A stretch of DNA of 64,000 bases from Hyaloperonospora brassicae (Eukaryota; Oomycota; Peronosporomycetes; Peronosporales; Peronosporaceae), in contig CANTFL010001052.1 in assembly GCA_947650285.1 (NCBI GenBank), forward strand, positions 1 through 64,000. Direction: 5' to 3'. The notes beneath the pieces were generated by a model. It was not told where the DNA came from and searched no databases. It saw nothing but the letters and a program-made list of their open reading frames with translations. Within the stretch, counting starts at the first letter, position 1, and each line of letters starts with the position of its first letter. A program made the translations under genes and the position numbers. Shown here one piece after another: positions 32,590 to 43,934 of the stretch.

Positions 32590-33440
32590 TTGAAAGTTAC
32601 CGATCGGCTTGCTGACATCATCCCTGCTACTATTAAGAAACAGGTTGGCGAATGTATCGCAACGCGGTTGATTGTCTTACGACATGTGCGTGACGCAAGG
32701 GCTGATAGCCAAGATAAACAAAAAGACAAGCGGATGCGAAAGGCAGAGACTGTATTGAGTCTTACGCGGTCGATGATCAAGTTTTGTTGGACGCAAAATA
32801 CCAACAACAGAAGTCATGCCTGGGGTCTTTCAGACGAAGTTGCGTCCACGCTTCATTGGACCATTTACGGTCGTGGCCAAGAAGGGCCTTGCCCTTGCGT
32901 ATACGCTGATCCTTCCTCGCAAGTTACGGACACACCCAGTGTTCTACGCTGACCCACTCAAGCCGTATCGCGATCCATTCCACGTTGACTTTAAGGAGCT
33001 TGCGCCACGTCACTTGGCCTTGCCACCAGCTACTTCATCCAAACCAGTATGTCAAGTTGGGCTTCAACCCGAGTTTGATCATGCTTTAACTCCTGAAGGC
33101 GAGTCTGTACCGCGGCAAGCGTACACTGGGTCCTACCCAAAGTCTCGCGGAGACACTTCGCGTCGCGAACCAACTTCTTGTGGTCCTCCACCAATACACC
33201 AACCGCCACCGGTTCTGCTCGATGAGCAAGGAAACCGCCAGTTTCACATCGAGAGACTTCTAAAGCGACGTCTTCACAAAGGCTGAAACAAATACTTGGT
33301 GAAGTGGCGCGGATACCCTGAGTCTTCGAACTCGTGAGAATTTGAGCTCCCGATACGACAAGACTGTCCGTTCTCCGTTGACGTTTTCGAGCGTCGCTCA
33401 CAGGGTTGTCGTGAGACAAAGGACACTTCCCACCAGTAGT
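32590..33440 (+). pseudogene. Gypsy integrase C-terminus with chromodomain (broken)
   Basis: The first part (about 32600-32710) reads VRDARADSQDKQK, the end of an integrase core. After a frame break, about 32816-33000 encodes KLRPRFIGPFTVVAKKG...YTLILPRKLRTHPVFY, the SH3-like GPF/Y region. Then comes a linker and a chromodomain (about 33225-33400) with FHIERLL, YLVKWRGYPES and SWEFELP-like residues. A TGA at 33284-33286 and another inside the chromodomain disrupt it. Chromoviral integrases use this domain to target chromatin. A purine tract and an LTR2 at 34368 follow. Confidence 0.7.
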
Positions 33441-34055
33441 GGTGTGGGGAAGCCGGTTGCGGGTTAGCTTATGACCGGGACTCGCGGCTACCGGCGTAGC
33501 CGAAGCATAGCGTGAACGACTACGCAACTGGCCTTTGGCCTTGAGCTTGGCGTATTCGTACCGAAGCTTTCGTTCTAAACGAACATCTGCCACACTGGCA
33601 CTTGTTCTCAGTGCCATCATACTGCTGAGGTGCCGAGTTCGATACACCCAACAAATGAAGTGATTATCTTCTTCTTTAGGTGATTCACCGGCGTACACGA
33701 GTATGGTGACGCCCTTGATCGGAGGAACCGGCTCACGACGTGCTTGGCTCTCAAGGAGCTCCTTATAGTGACTTTGTGTAGTCAAGAAGGGTTCGAAAAA
33801 CCTATCATGCAATGCCTTGCGGAAGGCAATGTCCTCGGTCGAAGTAGCCTCTGGGCCAATGGCCCATGTCGACAGAGAACGACCAACCGTTTGACGGACA
33901 CATTCTTCTACGTCGGGTGGAGCGACCACGTAGCTGCAATGGCTTTTGAGTACTCTGTCGGCCTGCGAATGGCGCAGAGGACTATCCTCTTGATGAACGA
34001 TCAGCTTTTGTTGCTCACCGAGCGGGTTGGTGATGGTAGTGTACCCCACATCCAA
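33030..34055 (-). CDS. Antisense ORF in the 3' region of the chromodomain Gypsy element
   Basis: A 341-codon frame opposite to the element, starting at the ATG at 34055 and ending at 33030; its last third overlaps the integrase/chromodomain coding on the other strand. No known domain is recognised. Visible features are a WVYRTRHLSS block, a basic Arg/Ser-rich middle (LRSRSRYAS) and a predicted coiled coil at the C-terminus (LRETLGRTQCTLAAVQTRLQ). Its position between pol and the 3' LTR matches the antisense frames at 49.5-50.8 kb and 85-366. An accessory protein translated from an antisense transcript is possible but unproven. Confidence 0.4.
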   Translation of the reverse strand: MDVGYTTITNPLGEQQKLIVHQEDSPLRHSQADRVLKSHCSYVVAPPDVEECVRQTVGRSLSTWAIGPEATSTEDIAFRKALHDRFFEPFLTTQSHYKELLESQARREPVPPIKGVTILVYAGESPKEEDNHFICWVYRTRHLSSMMALRTSASVADVRLERKLRYEYAKLKAKGQLRSRSRYASATPVAASPGHKLTRNRLPHTTTGGKCPLSHDNPVSDARKRQRRTDSLVVSGAQILTSSKTQGIRATSPSICFSLCEDVALEVSRCETGGFLAHRAEPVAVGVLVEDHKKLVRDAKCLRETLGRTQCTLAAVQTRLQELKHDQTRVEAQLDILVWMK

Positions 34056-34367
34056 TGAATGACGCTGCGCCGATGGCGCGTTGGCTTCGCCACGTTCGGC
34101 GATAAAATTTGGATCCGAATGAGGCCGCGTTTAAGTCATACGTGGGCTGGACGCTATAAGTATATCTTCATGGACACTGGTATCGCAACCATTGGCCATA
34201 TCCTCATCAAGATCGCGATAAGGGGAAAGAGTCTGAGACTCGTCATGTGGCGAGGTCATGGTGTTTAGTGCTATAGACGACCGTGAGATTAAGCGCACAC
34301 ACACCGTCCTCTTCGAGGAAAGAATTTGATTGACGTTTTGTGATTATGTCAGTCTGGCGGAAGAGGG

Positions 34368-34850
34368 TGTAACGGGCTTACACGTCGGTTGTTAATCAGC
34401 ATAACAGAGGTGGTTCACACTAGGGATGAGATCCCATTGAAAATGGTATTCTATCACATTATCAGTTGTTGGGGCTACGTGTGTCAGCCATTAAAAATAC
34501 GGCATCTTTTACAAAGGTGTTAATGAGAGCAATAGCGTCTAGATTAGGTACGTTTAGACTAGAGTGTCTTTTCACATCAACAGCAAAATAAAGTCCGATT
34601 CCCCATTTGATCTATTATAGACACGTGCCTTCTTAAGGCGGCTCAAGTATTAAGAGAGTCAAGTCTTGTTAATGTATAGGTTCCTCAGCACACGGAGCAG
34701 CATATATGCAGAAACGTTGAGGCCTCTTGAACAAGGACTTTATTCTTTGGTAACGTTGACTCGGGTGTCCTTGCAAACAACAGACTTGCCCGTCAAGCAG
34801 AAGTCTTTATTTGGCTAGGAGCTGTTGTAGATCCACTATGTAACCTGTAT
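34368..34850 (+). repeat. LTR2, probable 3' LTR of the chromodomain Gypsy element
   Basis: It starts TGTAACGGG immediately after a purine-rich tract (34357-34367, GGCGGAAGAGGG). It matches LTR2 at 2160 through GGTTCACACTAGGGATGAGA, CCCATTGAA, GTGTGTCAGCC, TAGATTAGGTACGTTTAG and an AAAATAAA signal. The 3' boundary is uncertain. Confidence 0.65.
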
Positions 34851-35279
34851 CTCGGCAGTAGCAGGGCTGAAATTAGCAAGCTGATAGGAAATCTCTCTCC
34901 AAACAATTACAACACCACGACGTGGCAGTGTTTACGGAACGCGTGAGCAATCGAGGCCGCTCATGTAGAACTGGTCATGTCCAGTACGAGTATGATTGGC
35001 ATTATTGAGCGCGAACTTAACAAGAAGGAGCAGTGAGCTCCAACATTAAGGAATAGTAGCGTAAATACTGCGTATCATATCACCGATAACGCGATTCATT
35101 AGCCTACTTCATCACCGGTCTGCGGATGATCCGCGGTGAACATATCCAATCGAGTGCCTAACATCGTTAAATGGACATCTAAAAGTGCTTGCAAAACGAG
35201 GGTCTAGATCAGAGAGTATGGTATAGTTGTTAGTCAAATTTGTTGCCAAATTTGTTCAAGGCACACACAACAATGGCCG
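34851..35279. other. Unassigned DNA
   Basis: No gene; it may contain the decayed end of LTR2. Confidence 0.4.
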
Positions 35280-35835
35280 AGTGAAGTAGGCGAAAAGGGC
35301 TGGTACATTAGGATAAATTCCTACGCCGTTCGTCTCTTCGGATTCAGATGCTGCTTTAGTCCCACGGATTCCGTACAACCAATCATCCAGAAGCCTTCCT
35401 GAGCTCAGCAGCCTCTAAGACTCGCACTTCCAGTGACTTCACACCAACGGGTGGAAGCCGACACCTTACGCGCTTTTCCGGTCACAGAGCGCAGTTTACG
35501 CCCGACCAAAAGATGTAAGGTGTCCTCGGCCGAGGCCCATCGTCTCGTCACTCAGACAAGTCTTTGTAAAATGGGGCCTTCTCTTAAGGATCTCCAGCTC
35601 GTCGTTGACGAGGCTCACAACGGTCCCTGCTACTTAGTTTACCGGCTTGTCGTCGACGAGACTCTATCTTTCGCTGGTAGCGAGCGTTACCCAACGCGGG
35701 CTTTCCTAAACTCTTGGCGCTACCAATCGATAATTTTACAAGCTATGCCTCTCGAGGTTGGACAGCAGGCATCATCTAGCCCGCGCAGGGACTTACCTTA
35801 AGTGTACGAGTGTCTTGTACTTAGAGAGTTCTGCA
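35280..35835 (-). repeat. R3 repeat, copy 3 (minus, partial)
   Basis: Read on the minus strand it follows copy 2: ACAAGACACTCGTACACTTA, ATGCCTGCTGTCCAACCTCG with AGAGGCATA, CTACCAGCGAAAG, ACAAGCCGGTAAAC, GGTGTGAAGTCACT. The right side is less well matched. Confidence 0.6.
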
Positions 35836-36040
35836 CTGTATTAGTATATTTCTTTTGCTGTATCGCAAAGCAAGTTTGAGTTGCTATTTGTCCTGCTCAA
35901 GTTCTTAATACAACAACGTAATTAATCCGATATTCGATATTTCTAAAACTTTGCACTATAGCGTGGGTTCGTCGACTACAATTCGCCAACCTCCACTTCC
36001 TCGACCTCCAGCTCGCCGACCCCGTTTCGCCGACCACCGC

Positions 36041-36247
36041 TTAGATAGGGAAGTTGGACTTCTCTAAACCACAGAAAATAGGCATGGGCAAACCTTGCTG
36101 ACGATAAACGCGATCTAGGAACAACTGAAATGTAACTTCACCATCAATGGTATCCGGCACAGCCGCCAAATGAGCAATCTTGCTCAAACGGTCAACAATG
36201 ACCTCAATACCTGTGTTGTTATCCGAATCCTCCGGGAGACCAAGCAC
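36041..36247 (-). pseudogene. Gypsy integrase core fragment
   Basis: 68 codons reading LGLPEDSDNNTGIEVIVDRL then SKIAHLAAVPDTIDGE and FLDRVYRQQGLP. This is the conserved VDRxSKxxHLxP region of a Ty3/Gypsy integrase core around its first catalytic Asp. It is truncated at both ends. It lies next to a minus LTR2, so a deletion has probably joined distant parts of an element. Confidence 0.7.
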
Positions 36248-36299
36248 AAGATATGTAGCCCATCTGCTTTAGCTCTTTTCCAAAGGAAGGCTTTTTGCT

Positions 36300-36732
36300 C
36301 AACGAGCAGATTAGTTCCCGATAAGAACTCGACTCTATGAGTCACCAAGCTGAACGCTTGAGGAACTTGTTTAAGGGACCTAACTATTCAGCAAATTGAC
36401 ATCACAAAGTGATCCAGAGTCTACGCCTTATCAAGGCTTGACTGCTCTTACACGACCTGAGACGCCTTAGCAAGGCACTTGCCTCTAACAGATAAAAAGG
36501 GGAACAGAACTTTAACTGTTTGTGTAAAACGGCTAACTTAGCCTAAACGTATTTAAACTAGAAACGAATACCCTAATTAGTGGCCCTTATTGATCTCTTG
36601 TCCGGTGGCCGACACACGTCATCTCCAACAAACTGATAAGGGATATTTATATCACTATCAATGGGACCTCATCCCAAGAGTTTACCACACATGGCATTTA
36701 CAGGTTGTCAATCGACGTTCAATCCCGTTACA
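36300..36732 (-). repeat. LTR2, minus copy
   Basis: On the minus strand it begins TGTAACGGGATTGAACGTCG at 36732, then CATGTGTGGTAAACTC, GATGAGGTCCCATTGATA, GACGTGTGTCGGCC and ACGTTTAG as in the other copies. The inner boundary is approximate. Confidence 0.6.
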
Positions 36733-38059
36733 TGCACGGCTTCTCAACTGTCGTGTACGTTTCGTCGCTGTATTCCTACCGGCGCAATGGTACACAACCT
36801 CAGTCCCCTTCCTGTCAGCTGTTACTGCTATCGTATACATAGACCGATACACATTTCGTCTGTCCACAATGTGATCTTCGATACAACAGGTTTCGAACCA
36901 TTCTTTCCTGCAGTCTTGGCTGCTCCAGCGCCCTAAACTCGTCTCAAGCTTCGTATCTTCTGATGTCACTCGCTGCGTACTTGTCACATTCTGGTAAATG
37001 TTGATTGCAGCTTGAAGTACCAACGTATGGTCGCCGTGTTAGTCGCTCTCCGCAAAATTTGTGAGTCCCCCTCCTGCACTGATGGTCTAAAAGTTCCTCT
37101 GTCGTTTTTTCGCACTCTTTAAACCCACCTCCCCTCGCTTCCATCGTCGATATGCAATCTTATAGCTTTACTGGAAGCGAAGCATGCAACTGCCAACCAG
37201 ACACAACAGCACCGTCACTGGCTGAGCTGTTTCACATATAACAACACTTCCTGACGATCTGCATCTGCTGAAGTGACAATCCCCACTCGTTATTCTAACA
37301 GCACGTTATTTACGTCTTCTTATGATGGCGGGCGCAGCCACGATTGTTGCTCGGCTTCATCGCTGTTGGACGAACACCGCCTTCTCGTCAAAGCATATTC
37401 CTTTGCGATCAATCTAATGCTGAAGCAGAGAAGCTGTTATTTCTTTAGGAATAGATAAAGCACGACTGGGTCCATGCACCATTTTTTTTACATATCACAC
37501 CTTTTACTATGGCATGCTTCCTTGTAATGCATTGAGCTGAGTAAGAGCTATGGGCAATAGGACCGCGTAGAGTTTGTAGACGGACAGCGGTACAACTGTT
37601 GACCTGAATCGATAACTCGTCTACCAGGCAGAATGGTCATCCTAGCGAAAATTGCGATGCACGTGTGCACTATCTTAACCTTGGCTTTAGCTTGATAACG
37701 CATAGTCCTAAACGAGATCAAGTACAAAACCAAGCTGATTGCATGTGAAAGGCTTGTGTTGATAGAAACAAGTCTATCGTGTCGTGGAAAGCGTCATGTT
37801 GTGGCACTTGATAAAAACGAATTCCAATTCCTCGTCAATCGGCTTTGCATCGCACGTAGAGCGCGGTTTACTTTTGTAGCTGTGTACAGTGCTCACTTTG
37901 GTAAGTTACAGGTTTCGTGAACGTAGTTTGCAACCTCTTAGCGGAGGTCAACGCTTTCGGACCATTCGATCACGCATTCCCGTACGGCACCATACACTCT
38001 ATTGATCCAAAGCGAACTGTGGCAAACAAAAGGAGCACCCATCACCCAGCCATCGACAC
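36733..38059. other. Unassigned DNA
   Basis: Short frames only. No repeat shared with the rest of the window was noticed. Confidence 0.4.
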
Positions 38060-38500
38060 CTAGAACACGGCGAAAACCAACTGCGAGGATGCTGATGTTG
38101 GAATGCTGACGAGGCGATACCCGCCGTCTTTGTCTAGATGTAGCACGTGTTCAAAGGTCCACGACAAGCCCCCAATTCCCTTCCGTGTGGCGTGAACTTC
38201 AGTGCAAGCCGTAGGTATGCAGTAGATAGACCGTGTCTCCTTTCCAATGACAGTGTACTGATACAAATCTCGGACAAAGTAAAGCTTGCCAATGTCAAGG
38301 TCCAGTCTCTTTCACTGCCAAAGAGGACGACCATTGTCCAGCCGACGATAGCTGCATCGCCTCGGCATTTAAGCGGGACACTGCCGTTACCATCGGTAGA
38401 ATCCGATCGATGGTGACGATCATGAGGGGATCTATGGTATTTGCAAAGTCGATCAACTGACTGCCATTTGCTGGACAATAGCTGCCTAGATCGAGATCTC
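38060..38500 (-). pseudogene. Unrecognised degenerate coding fragment
   Basis: The minus strand reads coherently from about 38490 (PANGSQLIDFANTIDPLMIV) to GPLDIG. After a one-base frame change it continues as KLYFVRDLYQYTVIGKETRS to a stop at 38060. The two parts join without loss, so this looks like a former gene or an exon with one frameshift. No family recognised and no start codon assigned. Confidence 0.35.
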
Positions 38501-39864
38501 AATCATCACCATTGTCAGTTGCTACGACGAGACAAGAATGTTTGCCAAACCTCCTGTCTATCCAGCTGCTGTGGAGGTGGCGCGGAAATGGACGGTTTAG
38601 AGAAGACAAACGAAGAGGAGAGCAAACTGGAGGAGGAGTTGGGGCTAAGGCATAAACGACGCTTGTTTGGAATCCCACACCGATGTGGTCTTGCTTGATC
38701 ACATCGTTGAGGATGCGAGTGCGCAGCCGCAGCTGATCAGAGACGGGATTTTAGAGGAGGTCCGAACGTCATAGGAGGCCCAACGAAACGGTAGACCAGG
38801 CCGAAATGTGGCACTGGTCGCAAAAAGCTTTGGAGGGACCGAAAAAGGTAATGTCCCGCGTACTCTCTGCTCTCTGCGCGATGTGTTCCACGATAGTCAA
38901 CGAGCTACTACACGAGTTTTACGGAACCCTCCAAATTGACATTTGCGAAGCACACGGTACTAATTCGACTCACGCCTTGTGGTTTGAGTTACGTGTCCGT
39001 CGCGACAAAACATGTTTTCATTGACGGTAGTGTTTGATACGTATCCTACTACGCTGCAACGAGCCGACTTTTGTTCAGAACACCTTCTTCTGAGAAGTTT
39101 TATCGCCTGTTCTGGCCATACCTTACACATCATGCCTTATCGGCCATCGGACGAACTTGATGGACGCAAAAAATGTGGCAGCTTACCGGCAGATGCAACA
39201 ATTTGTACGACGAGTCACAGGAAGAAGCATTCTACAACATCCGTTTTCTGGTTCGTTTTGCTCTGTTCCTGTTGTGTCTTAGGTCTCTTTCTTCCCGCTG
39301 CGCTCGTGCTAAAACCCCAATGCTGTAACTTGGTCTCACTTTGGATGAAAACGGGTATCATCGTACATGTCGCTTATGCTGTCAGCATGCAGGACTTCTG
39401 ATGTTACACTGTTGTCGAGACCCACCGCTGTCTGGCCAAATTTTGTTATGTGTTTCCATATGCACCATTCGTTGACAGGCAGGGCTGCAAATAAAAGACA
39501 CCGATGGCATTGGTAAACCTAGTTTCCTATTCACTCCTGTTGTGCGTGGTACCCGATGCCTTATCACATTTGAATGATGTGAGTTCTCTGTCCACGTTCT
39601 GTCGTAAATGGTACGCGGTGTCGTATCACCATTGTTTTGATTGCAAGGTGCTCAGACATGACCTCGATAGACGTGATCTTGAGCATAGGTGAGACGGAGT
39701 CGGATACTACAGATATGCCACCGAGTTGCGCACAATCTACCGCATAGTGCATCTTCATTGCTTGTAGCACCTATCGACGGTCGCGCACAGCAGACCCGTG
39801 ACTGATGTCAGGTGCGTACTACCATGAGATCACTACCTCCCACATCTCCAAAACGCGTATACAG
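38501..39864. other. Unassigned DNA downstream of the CNX1-like gene
   Basis: No supported gene. Two nearby minus-strand segments (about 39510-39567 and 39590-39640) both encode VIRHRVP/MIRHRVP with following TT, hinting at a small degenerate duplication. Confidence 0.35.
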
Positions 39865-42228
39865 TCATCCTTGATTCCCGCGGTGATGTTCGTGCGACAA
39901 GTCTCGGACCAAATGAAGCGCATGAGGCAGCACTTCCGCAATCGCAGCAAAGTTTTCGACTACAGCTTTCGGCTTCCCTGGCAGAGTTACAATCAGCGTT
40001 CGTTTCCGAATGCCTGCCACAGGACGAGACAGCACAGCTTTAGCTGTTATCTTGAGCGAGCTTTCGAGCATCGCAATCGGGAACCCCGGAATTTCTTTGT
40101 CCAGCACTGCCTTGACTGCTTCTGGCGTAACGTCACGGGGACTTAGGCCTGTGCCACCGGAAGTGAGGATCAGATCGACCGTGTCGGAGTCTGACCACTC
40201 CTTCACCACAGCTTGAATCTCGTTTATTTCATCGGGCACGGTCTTGACAGCCACCACCTCGATTCGGACCTTGCCAACTTGACGAAGTACACCTGCCATC
40301 GCCGGCCCGCTCATGTCTGTTGCAGTACCAGCAGACACACGATCGCTGATCTGCAACTCACAGAAGTCAGACATCCAACGCGACCGTGACAGCAAAAGCC
40401 ACTGATGCATCACGAGCACGTACCGTCAAAAGTCCAGCTCGAAAGACTTTGTCCAGCACATTGCACTTCTCTGGCGCAGATAATTGGGGCGAAGAAACAG
40501 CGTTCTGGACTGGGGCGGGCGTGATGGCCATGATATTCGTGGTGTTGCCAAAGGTACTGTCGAGCATCAAGGCTGCAACAGCCTGGCCTTCAGGCGCTTC
40601 GATGCCTGTCGGCAGACAAAGTAGAGCATTCGCATTGCGACAGCTAGCAGACGGGCAGAATAGTATAGACGAAACACGTCAGCTGCATACGAAGCACGAC
40701 ACTTGCTCTCTAGTTGACCGGGCGCACCTTAGTAGGCGGGAACTGATCTGGCGGCCAGTACTCGTAGCTAGAAATTTGTGCTCTTTGCTGTCCCATACCA
40801 AGCAAGCACGGTGAAACTCAGGACGGTCAGCGTCCAGCTTGATCGAGTGCGTCAAAACGGCGGAGACTGTTGCGTTGCGACACTTCGCAAGTGAAAGTCC
40901 ACGAAGTCGTTGCAGCGCTGGGCGAACCAACAGATGGCATGTCGTAAAAGAGCTCACGGGATTGCCGGGAAGAGCAAAGACCAGCTTCTTTTTGCCACCC
41001 ACATCTAGTGTCGCAAACGTGGTCGGCTTGCCAGGCTTCATCAACAGTCGACCAAAGTGGACGGTGCCAAGCTCTTCCAGAAGAGGTTTCACGTAATCGT
41101 GTTCTCCCATGCTCACACCGCCGCTCGCAACTAGCACATCAACCTTCTCCAGCGCCTTCAAGATAGTTTCTCTCAACTCCTGCTTTCTGTCACTACACAC
41201 ACCCAATTGCAGCGTCTTGGCGCCCCACCGACTAAGTAGTGCGAGCAGCATTGGACGATTGCTATCTCGAATCTTGCCGGGTGTCGTTTCCCCCTGGAAC
41301 GATTCAACTAGCTCGCTACCCGTCGAGAGAACGCCAACTACAGGTTTCCGGTGTGCTACAACTTTCGTTATTCCTGCCTGTGCACACAGCAGCACCAGAA
41401 TATCCGTCACACACGTCGTTCATATGATACAACAGCATGTACAACTCTTGACAACGTCAAACACATCAAACACACTTACTGTCGCGAGCAGTCCAATCTC
41501 AGCAGCAGAAATGAGTTCATGGTCGTCCACGAGCACTTCACCGGGGATGATATCTGACCCGATAGGACGGATGTTCTGGCCCACCTTTCCAGCCTTCAAA
41601 ATGGTCACGGTCGCTTCAATTCCCTCCTCCTTGTCATCGTCTACACTGCTCGTGTCTTCAATCTTCACCACAGCATCGGCCCCATTGGGAACGGGGCACC
41701 CCGTCGCGACGTACGACACCTGTCCAGGTTCGATTGTCCTCACGGGCGTATCCCCCGCGGCAATGCGTTCCACAACAGCAAACTGGAGCAAAAAAAGGTT
41801 CCAATATAATTAGGTCATTTCGGCATAATTATCGCCACTTGTTGTAGCTGCCCAGCCAATCAACTCTCAACAAGCACAAACGTACCGTCCCCTCTTTGTC
41901 TGCAGCAACAACTGCGTAGCCGTCCATGATACTCGCCCGAAACGGCGGTAAAGACTCCTGCATCCAAGTCAGTTATTTGTAACGTCACGTCAAAGACATG
42001 AGATCTCGTTTTGCTTGATATAAAAAGCAAAAAAGCGTCACCTACAGTGCTGTGCACCGGCTCGGCCAGCACAAAGCCGTCGGCTTCACGGGCCTCAACG
42101 CACACGGCGTCTAATGGATCCGACTGCTGCAGCACCATCTCCACAGCATCGTCCACGGATGTCATGCCGTACGCGCTTTCCCGCCGCCGGACAGACACGC
42201 CTATGTCCCCGCAGTCACAGTCGCACAT
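39865..42228 (-). CDS. CNX1/gephyrin-type molybdenum cofactor synthase (MoeA-MogA fusion)
   Basis: Six exons on the minus strand: 42228-42046, 41957-41886, 41782-41480, 41377-40728, 40643-40424 and 40350-39865. All five introns are GT-AG (88, 103, 102, 84, 73 nt), and the product is 637 aa. The MoeA-like E domain (about 1-470) shows LPPFRASIMDGYAV, GQNIRPIGSDI, VLSTGSEL, SGGVSMGEHDYVK, LPGNPVSSF and STGRQISS. The MogA-like G domain (about 474-637) shows TISDRVSAGTATDMSGP, LTSGGTGLSPRDVTPEA and LPGKPKAV. The G domain adenylylates molybdopterin and the E domain inserts molybdate, in the cytosol. Domain order is that of plant Cnx1; gephyrin and fungal CnxE are reversed. The start could also be the Met at residue 22. 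Confidence 0.93.
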
Positions 42229-43102
42229 CAGTATCGCGGATTGTATCTTAAAAGCGGAAAACGTTTATACACTACGAATGATAAGTAAAAGCAAACCCGC
42301 ACTTTTAATATCGACAAGTTTGGTTTTTTACACCATCGGTCGGTAGCAGAAGGGAATAAATAAAGATAGTAATGAGCACTTAACTTTGCCACGGTGATGG
42401 CCGCCTGATACTGTAGAGCGTGCGCTCACCTCGCTGTGCGACTAACTGAACTCATTGCCGGAAAAATATCAACAGTGTGCAAACAGATATGCACTTGTCG
42501 AATCTGCAGAAAGAATTGGTCAACATGTAGTAAAGACGGCCGGGTCGGTCGTCCTATTTCCGGCCGGCTTGGGATGGACGCGACGATCCTGTCTTTGCAA
42601 AAGCATATCGATTTATCACCAACGTAATACTGGCATGTTCTACGAGAAAAATACATCGATACATGGCATGCCTTCTTCCGATTCTGGGATTGTATCGATA
42701 CGTGGTGCTGCTCTTAAATTGCTGACGACCCCAATCTTGCGATCTTGAGTCTAGGTAGTAGCAACAACATTTGCGGTATCCTACCGAGCATACTTATAAA
42801 AGCCAAGCGACGGTATCGTCTCGCGGTATACGACGCATCGAAGGTTTGTCGTGCAGCGGAAACTAATGGTCGCCACAGGAAGCATGTGAAAAGGTGCCGT
42901 CAACACAACACAGCGGCCATCGCGCGGAGCTCTCGCAACATGTGGAAGGCAAGGAACCACCTACCGATTCAGCGATTTCGCCCCCTGTAGTATTCACATG
43001 CTTTTTTTGTCTTTTCGCGTAGTGCAAGTATCACTTGCGAATTACGTTGTCGATGAAGAAGAGCAAGTTCTTGAGCTCGCCTTTAGGTATCAGTATAGAA
43101 GT
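42229..43102. other. Upstream region of the CNX1-like gene
   Basis: No gene supported; it presumably holds the promoter. It ends at a Gypsy LTR. Confidence 0.45.
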
Positions 43103-43442
43103 TGTAACGGGGTGAGCCCGTTACATAAAAATTGGTACGAAAGTACCAGTTTTTGAATATTATCTATTTTGACAATATTTAAATGACATCACTCGAAATG
43201 AGTGATGCTGTCTGAATATTACCTCTGAAGGTAATATCCGTGGAGGGGTCCACTTCATGGTTGATGTATTGTGTACATCAATTAACCTAACCACCTATCG
43301 CTGCTGGACGCGCGCAATGGGTGGTGAGCAAGGGACCCACATAGGAGAAGTAAGTTGAATATACTTATAGTAAGTCAAAAGATGATTTATTACATTATAA
43401 CTATATTAAACAAACAGTCCTACTTTAGCCTCAATACAGAGC
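43103..43442 (+). repeat. Gypsy LTR, copy B1 (3'-truncated)
   Basis: It starts TGTAACGGGG and resembles the split 3' LTR at 51164/56227 more than the abutting copy B2. It breaks off where B2 begins, about 100 bp short. Hairpin arms: 43103-43111/about 43116-43124, 43127-43138/43143-43154 (one G-U pair), GACATCACTC-type at about 43183-43206, ATATTACCT/AGGTAATAT at about 43216-43237, and 43259-43268/43274-43283. Confidence 0.65.
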
Positions 43443-43884
43443 TGTAACGGGGTAGTCTATTACATGATATTGTCATTAAGGATAAAATGACAATAAAGAA
43501 TATTACGATGAATATTCCTTCAACAATATCACAGAGCATGATGATATTGTTGAGGATGACCGAAGGGTCTACTCACTGGTTGATATCGCGATGATATCAA
43601 CCCATCAATCGCTGCTAGACGCGCGCAATGGGTGGTGAGTAGACGTCATCATACATTTAGTTACACTAGTATACTTAAATCAGGACAAACAAGAGATACA
43701 AGAGTTATAGGACTTGATTTCATTAATACAGTTTTACTTTTCCTACGACTAGAGTCTTTCACCTTAGTCGTTCTACCTTCCTCTGTGTATTTCTACTCCA
43801 ATCTGAGCACTGTCGACCACTGCCGTCAGTGGAAGTGAACTCCGTACTGGTCAACCAGTACGTAGTTATCGGTGCCCCGTTACA
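43443..43884 (+). repeat. Gypsy LTR, copy B2 (442 bp, 5' LTR position)
   Basis: TGTAACGGGG ... GCCCCGTTACA, directly followed by the gag region at 43935. Hairpins include TATTGTCATT/AATGACAATA, CAACAATATCA/TGATATTGTTG, GGTTGATATC/GATATCAACC, CCACTG/CAGTGG and CGTACTGGT/ACCAGTACG near the 3' end. It is closest to copy A (497-888). Confidence 0.75.
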
Positions 43885-43934
43885 CCTGGTAGCACTTTGT
43901 AGTCCGTCCAAGGACCACACTCGAATCGCCCAAC

